A stretch of DNA of 64,000 nt, taken from contig JAHREW010000012.1 of the NCBI GenBank assembly GCA_020883125.1, positions 1-64,000 on the forward strand. The letters are read 5' to 3'. The position numbers and the translations under genes are program-made. This document shows, piece by piece, positions 52,044-61,528 of this stretch. The notes beneath the pieces are model-generated. The model made no database searches. It was not told the DNA's origin and saw only the letters and a program-made list of their open reading frames with translations. Each line of letters begins with the position of its first letter. The first letter of the stretch is position 1. The DNA is from Microcoleus sp. CAWBG506 (GTDB lineage: Bacteria; Cyanobacteriota; Cyanobacteriia; Cyanobacteriales; Microcoleaceae).

Positions 52044-52778
52044 CTAGTCAACTAAACCAGCACGAAGGGCTCTGACAGCAGCTTGAGTGCGATCGTCGCA
52101 AGACAGCTTGTTGAGGATGTTACGCACATGAGTTTTCACAGTACCGAGGGAAATGTATAGCTGCTTGCAGATTTCCTCATTGCTGCACCCTTCGACAATC
52201 AACTCTATAACCTCTTTTTCTCGTTCTGTTAAAGGGTTTGCCATTAACAACTGACTGTACTCTGGCTCGACTCCATTGATTGATACAGTGGAAATGGGGG
52301 CTTTGTTAACAGCTTCCTTGAAAGGGTTATTCATGCGAGCCAAAACGATTCTGGCAATTGAAGAATCGATCCAGTTTTCACCAGCATTTGTCTCAACAAC
52401 AGCTTCCACCAACTTTTCAAAACTGACATCTTTCATGCAGTAAGAGTCGGCTCCCGCTGCAAAAGCTGCCAGCACGGATTCCTCATTATCCTGCATCGTT
52501 AAAATCAACACTTTCGGTTGGTTCTCCACGCTTGGAGTTTGGGCAGTTTGTACGTATTCTTTGAACCTTTTTGTCAGTTCAATCCCATCTATCAACCCTG
52601 GCAGTCCGATATCAACGATCGCGACATCAGGCAGAGTTTTCTCCAGTAAAGTTATCCCTTGCAGGCCGTTAGCTGCTTCTCCGATAAATTCGAGTTCTTC
52701 GCAGTCTTCTAAAGCAGCTTTGATTCCAGCCCTTGTCAGGTGGTGGTCTTCAATTAAGGCAACACTAATTTTATTCAT
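52044..52778 (-). CDS. NarL/FixJ-type response regulator
   Basis: Receiver domain (ALIEDHHLTRAG with acidic pocket, D56 in VAIVDIGLPG) is followed by a LuxR-type helix-turn-helix (LTEREKEVIELIVEGCSNEEICKQL, then VKTHVRNILNKL). ATG 52778 is preferred over 52829 because the receiver fold begins there. It follows the hybrid kinase by about 56 bp and is likely its partner. Confidence 0.9.
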   Translation of the reverse strand: MNKISVALIEDHHLTRAGIKAALEDCEELEFIGEAANGLQGITLLEKTLPDVAIVDIGLPGLIDGIELTKRFKEYVQTAQTPSVENQPKVLILTMQDNEESVLAAFAAGADSYCMKDVSFEKLVEAVVETNAGENWIDSSIARIVLARMNNPFKEAVNKAPISTVSINGVEPEYSQLLMANPLTEREKEVIELIVEGCSNEEICKQLYISLGTVKTHVRNILNKLSCDDRTQAAVRALRAGLVD

Positions 52779-52834
52779 GGTTGGTTTGTTTAAAAAAAGG
52801 ACAATTGTACTTAATCTGTATCCAAACAAAACTT

Positions 52835-53941
52835 TTAGAGCGATATGGGGAGCCGTACAGTAAATGTGCTGCCTTGACCCACCGTTGATGTCACCTCAAT
52901 GCTGCCAGAATGGGCTTCTACAATCCGGTGGGACAAGTGCAGCCCCAAGCCGCAACCTGCTCTAGCATGGTTTCCGGTGCGGAATCGTTCAAACAACGTG
53001 GCTTGTTCTGAAGTTCTGATACCGGGGCCGGTGTCTTCTACGCTAATGCTTACCCACTTAGCATCTGGACGGACAACGACTTTCACACAACCAAAATCGG
53101 TGAATTTAATGGCATTTCCGACTAAGTTGGTGATGACTCGGCGGAGTTCAAGGCGATCGCCCTCAATCCGCAGTGGTTGCGAGTCGAGTTCGTCACAAGT
53201 TAGGACAAGTCCTTTGTCCATAGCCACAGCCTCCAGTTCCTTGACGACTTCTTTGACCAGTTTTTTGAGGTCAAAGGAGGCTCGCGCGAGGCTCTTGCAA
53301 CCAGATTCAAATCGGTGAACTTCCAGTAAAGTATTGACTAACGAAAGCAAATTTTGGTTACTGTTACCGATGGTTGCGATCGCCTCTACCGCTTGAAGGG
53401 GCAGTTCGCCGAATTTCCCTCGTTTGAGCAGGGTCAGCATTCTATCAGCGGCAACTAGGGGAATCCGCAAGTCGTGGGTAAGACGAGCCACAAAATCCTC
53501 TCGTGCCTTTGTCATTTCCAGCATCGCATCTATGCTGTGTTTGAGCCGGAGGAGGCTGCGGACGCGAGCCAGCAAATCATTTACCTGGATGGGCTTGCAA
53601 ACGAAATCATCAGCCCCCAAGTCGAGTCCATCTGCTATGGTTGTTGAGTTGTCAGCCGCAATTAACAGGATGGGGATAAAGGGAAGTTGAGGATTTGAGC
53701 GAATTCTGTAAGTCACTTCGTAACCGTCTACTTCTGGCATCATTACATCCAATAGGAGTAAATCTGGTGGCGACTCCTCAACCTTAGCTAAAGCATCAAG
53801 GCCACTGGAGCTCGTGCTGACGCAGTAGCCTTCTTCTGAGAGAATAGCCTGCATAATAAATAAGTTGTCAGTTGTATCGTCAACCGCCAAGATTTTACTG
53901 GGTTTATCTCTCATTGCCCTGAATTTTTCTCCTGCCTCCAT
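52835..53941 (-). CDS. Receiver-histidine kinase hybrid protein
   Basis: N-terminal receiver domain with D65 (LLLLDVMMPEVDGYE) and K116, then a dimerisation domain with phospho-accepting H156 (RLTHDLRIPL) and an ATPase domain with N-box VITNLVGNAIKF, DTGPGI and GCGLGLHLSHRIV. No transmembrane segment or sensor domain is present, so the input must come through the receiver or a partner. It overlaps the 188-aa gene upstream by 31 bp and precedes the NarL-type regulator. Confidence 0.9.
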   Translation of the reverse strand: MEAGEKFRAMRDKPSKILAVDDTTDNLFIMQAILSEEGYCVSTSSSGLDALAKVEESPPDLLLLDVMMPEVDGYEVTYRIRSNPQLPFIPILLIAADNSTTIADGLDLGADDFVCKPIQVNDLLARVRSLLRLKHSIDAMLEMTKAREDFVARLTHDLRIPLVAADRMLTLLKRGKFGELPLQAVEAIATIGNSNQNLLSLVNTLLEVHRFESGCKSLARASFDLKKLVKEVVKELEAVAMDKGLVLTCDELDSQPLRIEGDRLELRRVITNLVGNAIKFTDFGCVKVVVRPDAKWVSISVEDTGPGIRTSEQATLFERFRTGNHARAGCGLGLHLSHRIVEAHSGSIEVTSTVGQGSTFTVRLPISL

Positions 53942-54474
53942 CCAAAGCTTACGAACGAGTCCATATCTTCTGACTCAGCCTTTTGGCGGATAAAACTTAA
54001 AAACTGTTGATAATCTTGAAGCTGCTTGGATTCTTCCAACTTTCGCTGCTTTCTGATTCGCAGCAAGTAGTCTTTGAGGCGAACATACCGCCATCCAACT
54101 TGAAACCCCAGCTCGTATATTTGAGTGGCTTTCGGATTCGCGATCGCTTTGAGTAAGGTTTGTGCGACGCTGGGCGAATCGAAATCAGAAATTGTTCTCC
54201 TGCTTTGTTTTCCATCCTTGCAGCCTTTCCAAAACTCTTTGCTGCTAGTTGAAGTTTGGATGGAAATCTTGTACTCTTGGAGTGTCGATTCAAGCCAATC
54301 TAAGTCTTGTTTTCTGTCGTTCGAGAGTGAATCGTTTGGCTGATACTTATTCCATGCGCGAGCAAAAGCATTTAGCAACTTTTGAAAATCTGCCAAAAAA
54401 GAATCTGACCGGGTTTGATACTTTGCCGGCGGTGAAAGTCGGCTGCGGTTTGAAAGAGTGTTAGTTTGTGGCAT
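53911..54474 (-). CDS. 188-aa protein upstream of the two-component genes, unknown
   Basis: A helical, basic protein (ADFQKLLNAFARAWNKYQ..., IYELGFQVGWRYVRLKDYLLRIRKQRKLEESKQ). ATG 54474 chosen over 54492. It overlaps the kinase gene by 31 bp and probably heads that operon. Sensor or adaptor function is possible but not shown. Confidence 0.5.
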   Translation of the reverse strand: MPQTNTLSNRSRLSPPAKYQTRSDSFLADFQKLLNAFARAWNKYQPNDSLSNDRKQDLDWLESTLQEYKISIQTSTSSKEFWKGCKDGKQSRRTISDFDSPSVAQTLLKAIANPKATQIYELGFQVGWRYVRLKDYLLRIRKQRKLEESKQLQDYQQFLSFIRQKAESEDMDSFVSFGWRQEKNSGQ

Positions 54475-55112
54475 AACTGTCAACCTTCGCAAAACTTAGT
54501 TTGAGTTGGCGTTTTTCTGTTTCATCTCTAAGTCCATAACTTATCAACTGCCAAGCTTGAGTGAGTTCTACCTAAAAGCTGATTTCTGATTCACTGCCGC
54601 CAAGCTAATTTCTGATTCACTGCCACTGTTGGTTAGAATTGTTGTTAGCGTGCGCGACTTTTGTTTTTACAGGAATAGTTGTTCCGTCCCGCGCGCGATC
54701 GCCTGTATCAGACCGATCGCCAAAAAATAATGTCCTCTCGATTAACAGGGCATCCTTCACAAAAACTTAAACTTTGCCTCCCAACACCCAGCGCAGAAAT
54801 AATATCAAGCCCAGTACGCAGCGCCATCGCGCGTTAAGCCAGAAACAAACCAAAATAACAATCGGTTTCTTAGGAGTCCGGTTGGTACAATGAGTTGTAC
54901 GAAAAATGCTTCTCAGTCTTACAAAACAAACGCAGAAGACATCCGAAGACCGAAGTATGAAGGCAGAAGCTAGAAGCCGGATATTTAATTCATCATAAGT
55001 GTCTTCTCACTTCGGCCTTTGAATGGCTACAACCATCACCTTCAATGGCTAAAATTCTTGTCTAAACTCCGGTTGTAGCGATTAGGTGGATGCGCTATCG
55101 CCCTTGCTTTTT
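54475..55112. other. Non-coding region of about 640 bp downstream of parB with a tandem repeat
   Basis: Two adjacent 26-bp units starting AAGCT(G/A)ATTTCTGATT occupy 54575-54600 and 54601-54626. No gene was seen. The segment between parB and the two-component operon is a possible place for replication or partition signals, but nothing specific was recognised. Confidence 0.4.
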
Positions 55113-56039
55113 CTAATCTGCTAAGAGGGATTCTAGATCTGTTAGAATTTTTTGGAGGCGCTTTTGCTTCTTTGGATCGCTCCAAGCTTGTGACTTATTC
55201 GCTTTTGTTAAAGCTCCCTTGATTTTAGTTTTCATATTTTCCTCCGGTTTTGCTCCCGAAGTCCCTGCCTTTAAATCTGCAATCCGTTCTTTAATCTGAG
55301 TTAAAGATAGACCGTCCGCGATCGCAGATTCCAGAAGCAACTTTCTGGCTGGCTCGTCTTTAACTTTGGCGATCGCTCGCGCCTTGGTGTACTCGATCTG
55401 ACCCCGGCGCAGGGATTCTTGAATGTCTGTCGGCAGCTTCAGTAGTCCCAGTCTATTACTGACGAAAGACTCCCATGACATCCGCCCCAATTCACTAAAA
55501 ACCTTTACAACTATTTGCATTTCAGGATGAATGATAACGTTATCATTCATCCTCTGCACGTCATTTTGCATCCGGTAGAGCAGGTGTACCACCTCTTCTC
55601 GATCGTACTCAAGGTGATAGGAAAGCAGTTGCAAAATCCCCTCTGTTTCTTCGACTGGGTTGAGGTCTTCCCGCTGGAGGTTCTCAACTAATGCGACGCG
55701 CAGAGCTTGCTGTTGGGTCAAGTCCCGAACGATCGCAGGGACTTCTGTCAATCCTAATTCTCTAGCAGCTCTATACCGCCTTTCGCCAGCTACTAGCTCG
55801 TATTTATCCTCTCCCAAAGGACGGACTAATAAAGGTTGGAGAATTCCATCAATTTTTACTGACTCAACCAAAGCCTGCATCGCTTGGGAGTCGAAGTATT
55901 GGCGAGGTTGAGAGGATGGAAGCTTTATAGACTCAATCGAGAGCAGTTTTTCTGCCGTTGGTTCTGCTACTTCATCATCTCCAAACAAAACGCTCAAATT
56001 TGCCTTACCTTTATAGGGCTGGTCATTCTTACTTGACAT
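55113..56039 (-). CDS. parB: ParB-family partition protein
   Basis: SIKLPSSQPRQYFD...LVESVKIDGILQPLLVRPLGEDKYELVAGERRYRAARELGLTEVP is the ParB N-terminal domain with GERRYRA, followed by QQALRVALVENLQREDLNPVEE and a helical DNA-binding part. It overlaps parA by 11 bp. A 30-bp perfect palindrome lies inside the gene (55524-55553), in the segment after the first domain. ParB binds parS and, with ParA, segregates the plasmid. Confidence 0.9.
   Translation of the reverse strand: MSSKNDQPYKGKANLSVLFGDDEVAEPTAEKLLSIESIKLPSSQPRQYFDSQAMQALVESVKIDGILQPLLVRPLGEDKYELVAGERRYRAARELGLTEVPAIVRDLTQQQALRVALVENLQREDLNPVEETEGILQLLSYHLEYDREEVVHLLYRMQNDVQRMNDNVIIHPEMQIVVKVFSELGRMSWESFVSNRLGLLKLPTDIQESLRRGQIEYTKARAIAKVKDEPARKLLLESAIADGLSLTQIKERIADLKAGTSGAKPEENMKTKIKGALTKANKSQAWSDPKKQKRLQKILTDLESLLAD
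55524..55553. promoter_or_regulatory. Perfect 30-bp palindrome inside parB
   Basis: Each arm is 15 nt: AGGATGAATGATAAC followed immediately by GTTATCATTCATCCT. It encodes part of MNDNVIIHP without disturbing the frame. It differs from the chromosomal parS consensus but could be a plasmid-specific ParB site. Confidence 0.5.
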
Positions 56040-56790
56040 TGAGTTTCTCCATCTTGGCTGCTAGCTGGTCTAATATTTTGACGACGGGATTCTTAGGTTC
56101 GTAAACAGCAAGCGGGACTTGTTTCTCGGAAGCATCCGCGAAAGCAGTTATTCGGGGAATGGGGGCGTAAACGGGGGCGACGGTCGCAAACTGTTCGTTT
56201 ATGGCTTTGAGAGTCCGCTTGTCCTGAGAGTTGGCAGCCGCGTAGCGCGAGGGAACAAAACCAGCTACTTGCAAAGAACGGTTGCCCTTCTTCTTGATTC
56301 TGGCTACTGTTTGTAACAACAGGTTGGTGCCTTCAAAGGCTTTGTAGTGAGTCTCAACGGGGACTAAGACGTGAGTAGCGGCGATCAGGCTGATGTAGCT
56401 GAGTAACCCTAAACTGGGAGGACAATCTATGAGGATAAATTCGTAGTTGTCTTGAATGGGGGCGATCGCATCTTTGAGGCGAATTTCCCGAAAATCCATG
56501 TTAACCAGTTGAATTTCAGCCGCGCTGAGGTTGATGTTGGTAGGAGCTAAATCCATACCGTGAATACCTGTGTGGATGGGTAGAGGCTCCTCATTGACAA
56601 TGGCATCAAACACAGTTTTCTCCAAGTTCTGAGAGTCAACGCCCATGAAGAGCGTCAGGGAACCTTGAGGATCGATATCTATGAGTAAAACCTTGCGACC
56701 GCGCTTAGATAGTTGGTAGCCAAGATTGAGTGTAATTGTGGTTTTCCCGACACCGCCGGCTTGGTTGAATAGGGAGATGATCTTTGTCAT
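56029..56790 (-). CDS. parA: ParA-family partition ATPase
   Basis: MTKIISLFNQAGGVGKTTITLNLGYQL carries the deviant Walker A and FILIDCPPSLG the switch motif of small, HTH-less ParA (type Ib). ATG 56790 is preferred over 56838, which adds an unrelated leader. ParA forms gradients on the nucleoid to position ParB-bound plasmids. It precedes and overlaps parB. Confidence 0.9.
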   Translation of the reverse strand: MTKIISLFNQAGGVGKTTITLNLGYQLSKRGRKVLLIDIDPQGSLTLFMGVDSQNLEKTVFDAIVNEEPLPIHTGIHGMDLAPTNINLSAAEIQLVNMDFREIRLKDAIAPIQDNYEFILIDCPPSLGLLSYISLIAATHVLVPVETHYKAFEGTNLLLQTVARIKKKGNRSLQVAGFVPSRYAAANSQDKRTLKAINEQFATVAPVYAPIPRITAFADASEKQVPLAVYEPKNPVVKILDQLAAKMEKLNVK

Positions 56791-57039
56791 AACTTGTGTT
56801 CCTGTAGCGTACCGCCATAGTTTCCATGCTGCGTGCAAGAGGAAGTGGCGGTTAAAACTGTAAGCATATTTGCATTCTTGTTGAAGTCTGGGGATATCTG
56901 CACTTTTTGCATAAACTCTATCCTCTGACCGTCTTGTAGAAAAACTTATAGTTATAGTCTCATGTTTAGGTGATATTTTTTAAGGCGCATTAGGGATTTT
57001 TTTATTTTTTTTCACTAGGGAATGGGCAACAGTGACAAT

Positions 57040-57063
57040 GCCGTTGCTATAAAAAACAACGGC
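57040..57063. promoter_or_regulatory. Hairpin upstream of parA
   Basis: GCCGTTG and CAACGGC flank a 10-nt AT-rich centre (CTATAAAAAA). It lies in the 340-bp gap upstream of parA, downstream of the 209-aa gene. It could be an operator or centromere element; no T-run supports a terminator. Confidence 0.35.
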
Positions 57064-57128
57064 TATTGCGTAAGTCCTGGCTTAATTGTTCGCTTGAGAG
57101 CCTAATTTTACGCCCGTTCTGTAAAATC

Positions 57129-57758
57129 CTAAGCTCGCTCCGCCCTTGGCTTGTAGGGATAAGGATAGTTGATTGTTAGTTTGATGGAGCCAGGAAGTAC
57201 CTCTGGTTGATTAACAATGCAGTAAATGAGATATCCTGCCCGTTCCACTTCTGTCCAAGCTAGAGGCGAGAATTGGGCAGACTCACAAATGGCGCGTTTA
57301 ACCAGTCCCGGTCGGCTGCGGTTCTCAAATAAAGCTTGTACGAACTGCGTGGGATTAGCTATGGCCGGAGACAGAAGCTTGCAAAATTTTCGAGGATGAA
57401 CAGTCCGAAGGTAATTGAGAGTAGCTTGTCCATTGAGTGCTTCAATTAAAGATGGGGAAATTTGCAAGTGCTGGAGCAGCAAGTCAATATCTTCATCAGT
57501 ATTGGTTACTGCCCATAAATTATCCTCGATCCACCCCCAAACTATCTGCTCAACCTCTTTCATCGTAGCTACTAGAAAGCGATTTCCTTTGTAGGTAAAT
57601 CCTGAAACGTGGGGTAGTTGGGGGACAGACCAGTCGGCAAGGGCGCGATCACTGTCCAGTAGCAATAGGACGGATGCTAGTATGTGCCTCCTGCTGTGCC
57701 GCAGCGGATCGGCGACGGGTGCAGGCTTTCGAGAGCTGTGTTGATGGTCAAACTGCAT
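57129..57758 (-). CDS. 209-aa hypothetical protein upstream of parA
   Basis: A central folded region (GFTYKGNRFLVATMKEVEQIVWGWIEDNLWAV...) and helical C-terminal half without recognised motifs. No signal peptide. Same strand as parAB, about 340 bp upstream. Function unknown. Confidence 0.5.
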   Translation of the reverse strand: MQFDHQHSSRKPAPVADPLRHSRRHILASVLLLLDSDRALADWSVPQLPHVSGFTYKGNRFLVATMKEVEQIVWGWIEDNLWAVTNTDEDIDLLLQHLQISPSLIEALNGQATLNYLRTVHPRKFCKLLSPAIANPTQFVQALFENRSRPGLVKRAICESAQFSPLAWTEVERAGYLIYCIVNQPEVLPGSIKLTINYPYPYKPRAERA

Positions 57759-58145
57759 GGGAACGCGGTTCTCCTATTAACAGTAAAAGTTACTGATTTA
57801 AGCTAAAAGCTAAAGGCTGTAAACTCAATCCGCCGTCTATCCTAATTTTCCAGCTCAAAAGTCATCAGCAAAATTACTCTTGCGGACTATTCAAACGCGA
57901 TTCAGATGCAGAAATTATCATCCGAGCGGCTGTTGTTTGTTCTAATTTCAGCTAGCTATAGCAATAGGAATTTGTTTGACGGCTTTTTTTCGCTTTTGCT
58001 ACTTTTTGATACAACAAGTACCGCTTTAATATTCTGTGCCTTGAGAACTAAAGTTAGTTACAACTGAAGGCCTACTGAGAACGACAACAATGCATGATAG
58101 GTTGATTGCTAAAAGATCGACGCGCTTTTAGAGGGCGGCACGCTT
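57759..58145. other. Divergent intergenic region
   Basis: About 390 bp between divergent genes at 57758 and 58146. It should hold two promoters, but no clear motif, repeat or hairpin was recognised. Confidence 0.4.
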
Positions 58146-59834
58146 ATGTTTTTAGGCACGATGCAGAGATTTTCTCCTGAGTATATCTTGAGGCTGAAAC
58201 AAATAGGGTTAGCTTTTTTTGAGAAGATAGCAACTGACCGATCGATAGCTGGAGAAACCCAAGATTTTTATCAGGGATTGCTTGCAGGATTGGATCGGGC
58301 AGTCAAGTTAATAGATGAAGAAGGCGGGGTACAAACACTTAGCCTTTTAGAAGCTAAAATAGCAACTTTTATCAATGATGGAGGAGATGATTTGCCCCAA
58401 CAACATCTAAGTTCAAATTTAGAAGAAGGGGACTCTAAGCTATCCATTTGTAGGTTGCCTGCTAGCTCCATTTCTCAACTAAGACAAATTGGAAAAGAAA
58501 CCGATTGCGAACCGATTATAAAAGATTGCATCTGCATCGGCGAGACTCAAGATTTCTATCACGGCTGCCTTGCTGCTATTGATTTTGCCCTGTCCTTGGC
58601 AGGTGAGAAATATGCCTATGCTCAAATCAGCCTGGTAAAAACTAATGCAGCCAATTTCATCGAATTAAACAAAGATTGGGAGCGCCGAGTTCTTGAGCTT
58701 AAAGGATTATCCTCTTCAAAGAGACAAGATGGGCAACCAAAACAAAATTTGCTGGTTTGGCTTTCGCAAGCAGATGGTGACAATCAAGTTGGGACGCTGG
58801 GTAGTGAAGCTGAGGGCGATGAAGCTGATTCGCTCTCGACAGAAGCGGGGGCTTTAGCTGAAATACAGGAGCAAGATTTAAAGAGCGATCGCTCTAATTT
58901 CAGCGAACTAACCATACCTCTTGCTTCTAGCAATTCGGCTATTTTGAAAGACCAGAATGAAAGTGAAGAACAAGTGATTTTTGAACTAAACCCGCTTGAA
59001 ATATTAGCAGGACGAGGCAAAAATGAAACGGGCGATAGCTCGTTGGGGATCTCGGAGGATGGTAGCGCAAGTTTTAAAGAGGAAGTACAAGAACAGTTTA
59101 AAGAAGAGATAGTAAAGCTGCCAGAAGAGAAGCGCTTAGAACTAGAGAATTTGCTAGCTAGCACTTTATTAGATAGCTGTCAAAAGTTTAAGCTCGGGAA
59201 ACGCAAAGTTATAGAAGATTGGACAGCATTTTTAGAGGACGGTGAAACAATCAGGGTGATTTCAGATAGAGACAGCCACATCGTCTTGCGGATCACTTTA
59301 GAGGGTGAGGTGCAAAGCGCTTTATCTTATGGCGATGCAGAGGTTTTTGGTGCAACTGTTAAAGAAAACTCAGAGGATTTGGCTATATTCTCTAATTGGT
59401 TAGAGCCGATAATTCCGAACCCGCCAGCAGGCGATTTGAATGCTGATTCAGTACCGCCAGCCGCCACAATGGACATTCAGCAAGTAAAAATGGCTGAGTC
59501 TATTCTGCCAACGGCTCAAAGAGCTTTTGAGTATTTCCTCGATCGTGCTCGCGATCGCGTGGAAGAGACTGATGAGTACACTCGCGTTCGGGTAGGAGAT
59601 TTGTACGAGCTGATGGTCGGAGAGTCGGAAGGGGTTTCGGTGTCTTCTGTGACTGCCTCTGTCCGAGGGGAGTTAATCAAAGTTCGCGGAGAAAAATTGG
59701 TTTTAGCTCAGGGTATTTCCCCTGAAGATATTGATTTTTGGGCAGTAGTGGCAGAGCAGCTAGATCGGATAGAGGCGAGGAGTAGGGATTCCGAGCGATC
59801 GGAATCAGATAGTCAAAGTAGTTTTCAGCACTGA
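58146..59834 (+). CDS. 562-aa protein with duplicated N-terminal domain, unknown
   Basis: Residues about 14-77 and 112-172 are diverged copies of one helical module, both containing GETQDFYxGxLAxxDxA. An acidic, low-complexity middle (about 205-330) follows. The end (residues 455-545, ERVEETDEYTRVRVGDLYELM-like) is helical and may be a winged helix. GAGGG lies about 10 bp upstream of the ATG. No family is recognised. It is convergent with the MBL operon. Confidence 0.5.
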   Translation: MFLGTMQRFSPEYILRLKQIGLAFFEKIATDRSIAGETQDFYQGLLAGLDRAVKLIDEEGGVQTLSLLEAKIATFINDGGDDLPQQHLSSNLEEGDSKLSICRLPASSISQLRQIGKETDCEPIIKDCICIGETQDFYHGCLAAIDFALSLAGEKYAYAQISLVKTNAANFIELNKDWERRVLELKGLSSSKRQDGQPKQNLLVWLSQADGDNQVGTLGSEAEGDEADSLSTEAGALAEIQEQDLKSDRSNFSELTIPLASSNSAILKDQNESEEQVIFELNPLEILAGRGKNETGDSSLGISEDGSASFKEEVQEQFKEEIVKLPEEKRLELENLLASTLLDSCQKFKLGKRKVIEDWTAFLEDGETIRVISDRDSHIVLRITLEGEVQSALSYGDAEVFGATVKENSEDLAIFSNWLEPIIPNPPAGDLNADSVPPAATMDIQQVKMAESILPTAQRAFEYFLDRARDRVEETDEYTRVRVGDLYELMVGESEGVSVSSVTASVRGELIKVRGEKLVLAQGISPEDIDFWAVVAEQLDRIEARSRDSERSESDSQSSFQH

Positions 59835-59843
59835 AATGAAGAG

Positions 59844-60836
59844 TCAAAACTTTCGACATATTGGGCTAGTTACTTGATTAACAAATTCTTTATGTAAAGT
59901 AATCTCAGGATAAGTCGTCCTGCTACCATCTATTTTGATAACAATAGTTCCTCCGCAACAACTATTACTAATAAATCCTCTAGCAGGAAGAATATTTAAA
60001 TGTGTAGGCTTTGAACTAGGAACACTAGCAGCACATTGTTGAGATAATTGGGTGCATAAAATATGAGCATCTGGCACAGAAGAACGCAATCCTTCTATTA
60101 TTTCTGCACGGGGATTATTGCTAAAGCGATTACGATCAATTGAGAATATGATTAGTTTTGGTTGGATGAAACTACAAACTTGCTGGGCAAATGTTTTGCT
60201 ATCTCCACCACCGGATCTTCCACCATGATGAGGAAAAATAAGTATGTCAGCACTAAAACTTTTTGGGTCTTGAATCAGATTGTCAAATCCTACATTGTCA
60301 ATATCTGCTGCTAGTATAGCGACTCGGTGAGAATCGTGAACTATGCCGATAACTGCTGATATTGAGTTAGACGTTAATCTCCGTCCCTGTAAATCTGTTC
60401 CTCCAGCACCACCTAAAATTAATTCAGGTGTTGGTGCAAGGACTTCGATATTAACTGAACCAATGTTTAAACTCCCTGTTTTTGTTGTTGTCAATTCTGA
60501 TGAAACTTTAGTTCCCCGTTGGCGTGCGTCTTTTAAAGCAATGCGTAAAACTCGCCAAATATTACTTTCCTTAATTGCATCAGGGTTTAGATGTACGTTG
60601 TGAATTTTGATATCTTTATTTGAAAGTAAGTCAATTATACCTCCAATATGATCTGCATCAGAATGGGAAATGAGGATATGTAAAATTTCTTTAATAGATA
60701 GATTTTCAAGAGTCTCTGCCAACGTACCTCCAGGTGGACAGTCAATAACGATTAAATCATTTGCATCTCTGATTAACGTACAATTTCCATGTCCAACATC
60801 TAAAATAATCAATTCAGGCAAGTTCATCATCTTCAT
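59844..60836 (-). CDS. ComEC/Rec2-type metallo-beta-lactamase effector-like protein
   Basis: HSDADHIGG (H58, D60, D62, H63) is the MBL zinc motif; AADIDNVG and FPHHGG (about residue 205) supply further ligands, as in the ComEC-type MBL group that degrades nucleic acid or nucleotides. No membrane helices are present, so it is a soluble enzyme. It overlaps the receiver protein gene by 23 bp, the third gene of a signalling operon, and would be the output enzyme. Substrate not known. Confidence 0.8.
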   Translation of the reverse strand: MKMMNLPELIILDVGHGNCTLIRDANDLIVIDCPPGGTLAETLENLSIKEILHILISHSDADHIGGIIDLLSNKDIKIHNVHLNPDAIKESNIWRVLRIALKDARQRGTKVSSELTTTKTGSLNIGSVNIEVLAPTPELILGGAGGTDLQGRRLTSNSISAVIGIVHDSHRVAILAADIDNVGFDNLIQDPKSFSADILIFPHHGGRSGGGDSKTFAQQVCSFIQPKLIIFSIDRNRFSNNPRAEIIEGLRSSVPDAHILCTQLSQQCAASVPSSKPTHLNILPARGFISNSCCGGTIVIKIDGSRTTYPEITLHKEFVNQVTSPICRKF

Positions 60837-61518
60837 CTGGTTCAGGCGCTAATTCAAATTTTTCAAAATACAGGTCATCAGATTTTTCTGCTCCTGTGTT
60901 TACATGAGCAAATAAACATACATTAGGCTTTAGTGAATCCCTTAAATGTTCAGGAACAAGAATAGCTGGAAAACGAACTGCCTTATGGGGATTCCAACTG
61001 GGAACAAATGCATCTACAACAGTTTCACCAGATTCTTGAGCAATATTAGTAATACTAACTATCGTTCTACGAGTTTTTCTGGTACTCGGTATTTTACCAC
61101 AAAGTTCTGAGGTACAAATTTCTATTCCCTTAGCAATACTTGAAGCATTGGTTTCTTCTCGACTTAGTAGTACAGGTATTTTATTTCTACATTTTCTAAT
61201 CGAAAAAGATGTATCCATCTCTGTAAACTGAGTTACAAGCAGCGATGGAAATTTTATATCATATAAAGCTGCTACCAATTTTGCTCCATCAAAATTAGCC
61301 AGTCCAGAATTACTTAATCGATGGTCACACACAGCACCTACAGCATTGTTGCTAAGAATAAAAGATACCATTGCATTAACATCTGTAAAATTTCCATCGA
61401 ACAATAAAAATGGCTCATAACCAGCTTCTATTACATCCCAGGCAGTTGTTTCTGCTAACATTTTATCATCGTCAACTACAGCTATTATTTTATTCTTTAA
61501 AACTTTTGTTATTGCCAT
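60814..61518 (-). CDS. Receiver-domain protein with unknown C-terminal domain
   Basis: IIAVVDDDKM (D16-D18) and D65 in CDHRLSN are the acidic pocket and phosphoacceptor of a response-regulator receiver. The usual switch residues beyond it are poorly conserved. Residues 135-225 form an extra domain (VSITNIAQESGETVVDAFVP...) with no DNA-binding motif, so it is not a transcription factor. It lies between the sensor kinase (10-bp gap) and the MBL protein (23-bp overlap), consistent with relaying a signal to the enzyme. Confidence 0.7.
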   Translation of the reverse strand: MAITKVLKNKIIAVVDDDKMLAETTAWDVIEAGYEPFLLFDGNFTDVNAMVSFILSNNAVGAVCDHRLSNSGLANFDGAKLVAALYDIKFPSLLVTQFTEMDTSFSIRKCRNKIPVLLSREETNASSIAKGIEICTSELCGKIPSTRKTRRTIVSITNIAQESGETVVDAFVPSWNPHKAVRFPAILVPEHLRDSLKPNVCLFAHVNTGAEKSDDLYFEKFELAPEPDEDDELA

Positions 61519-61528
61519 AAAACTATTA

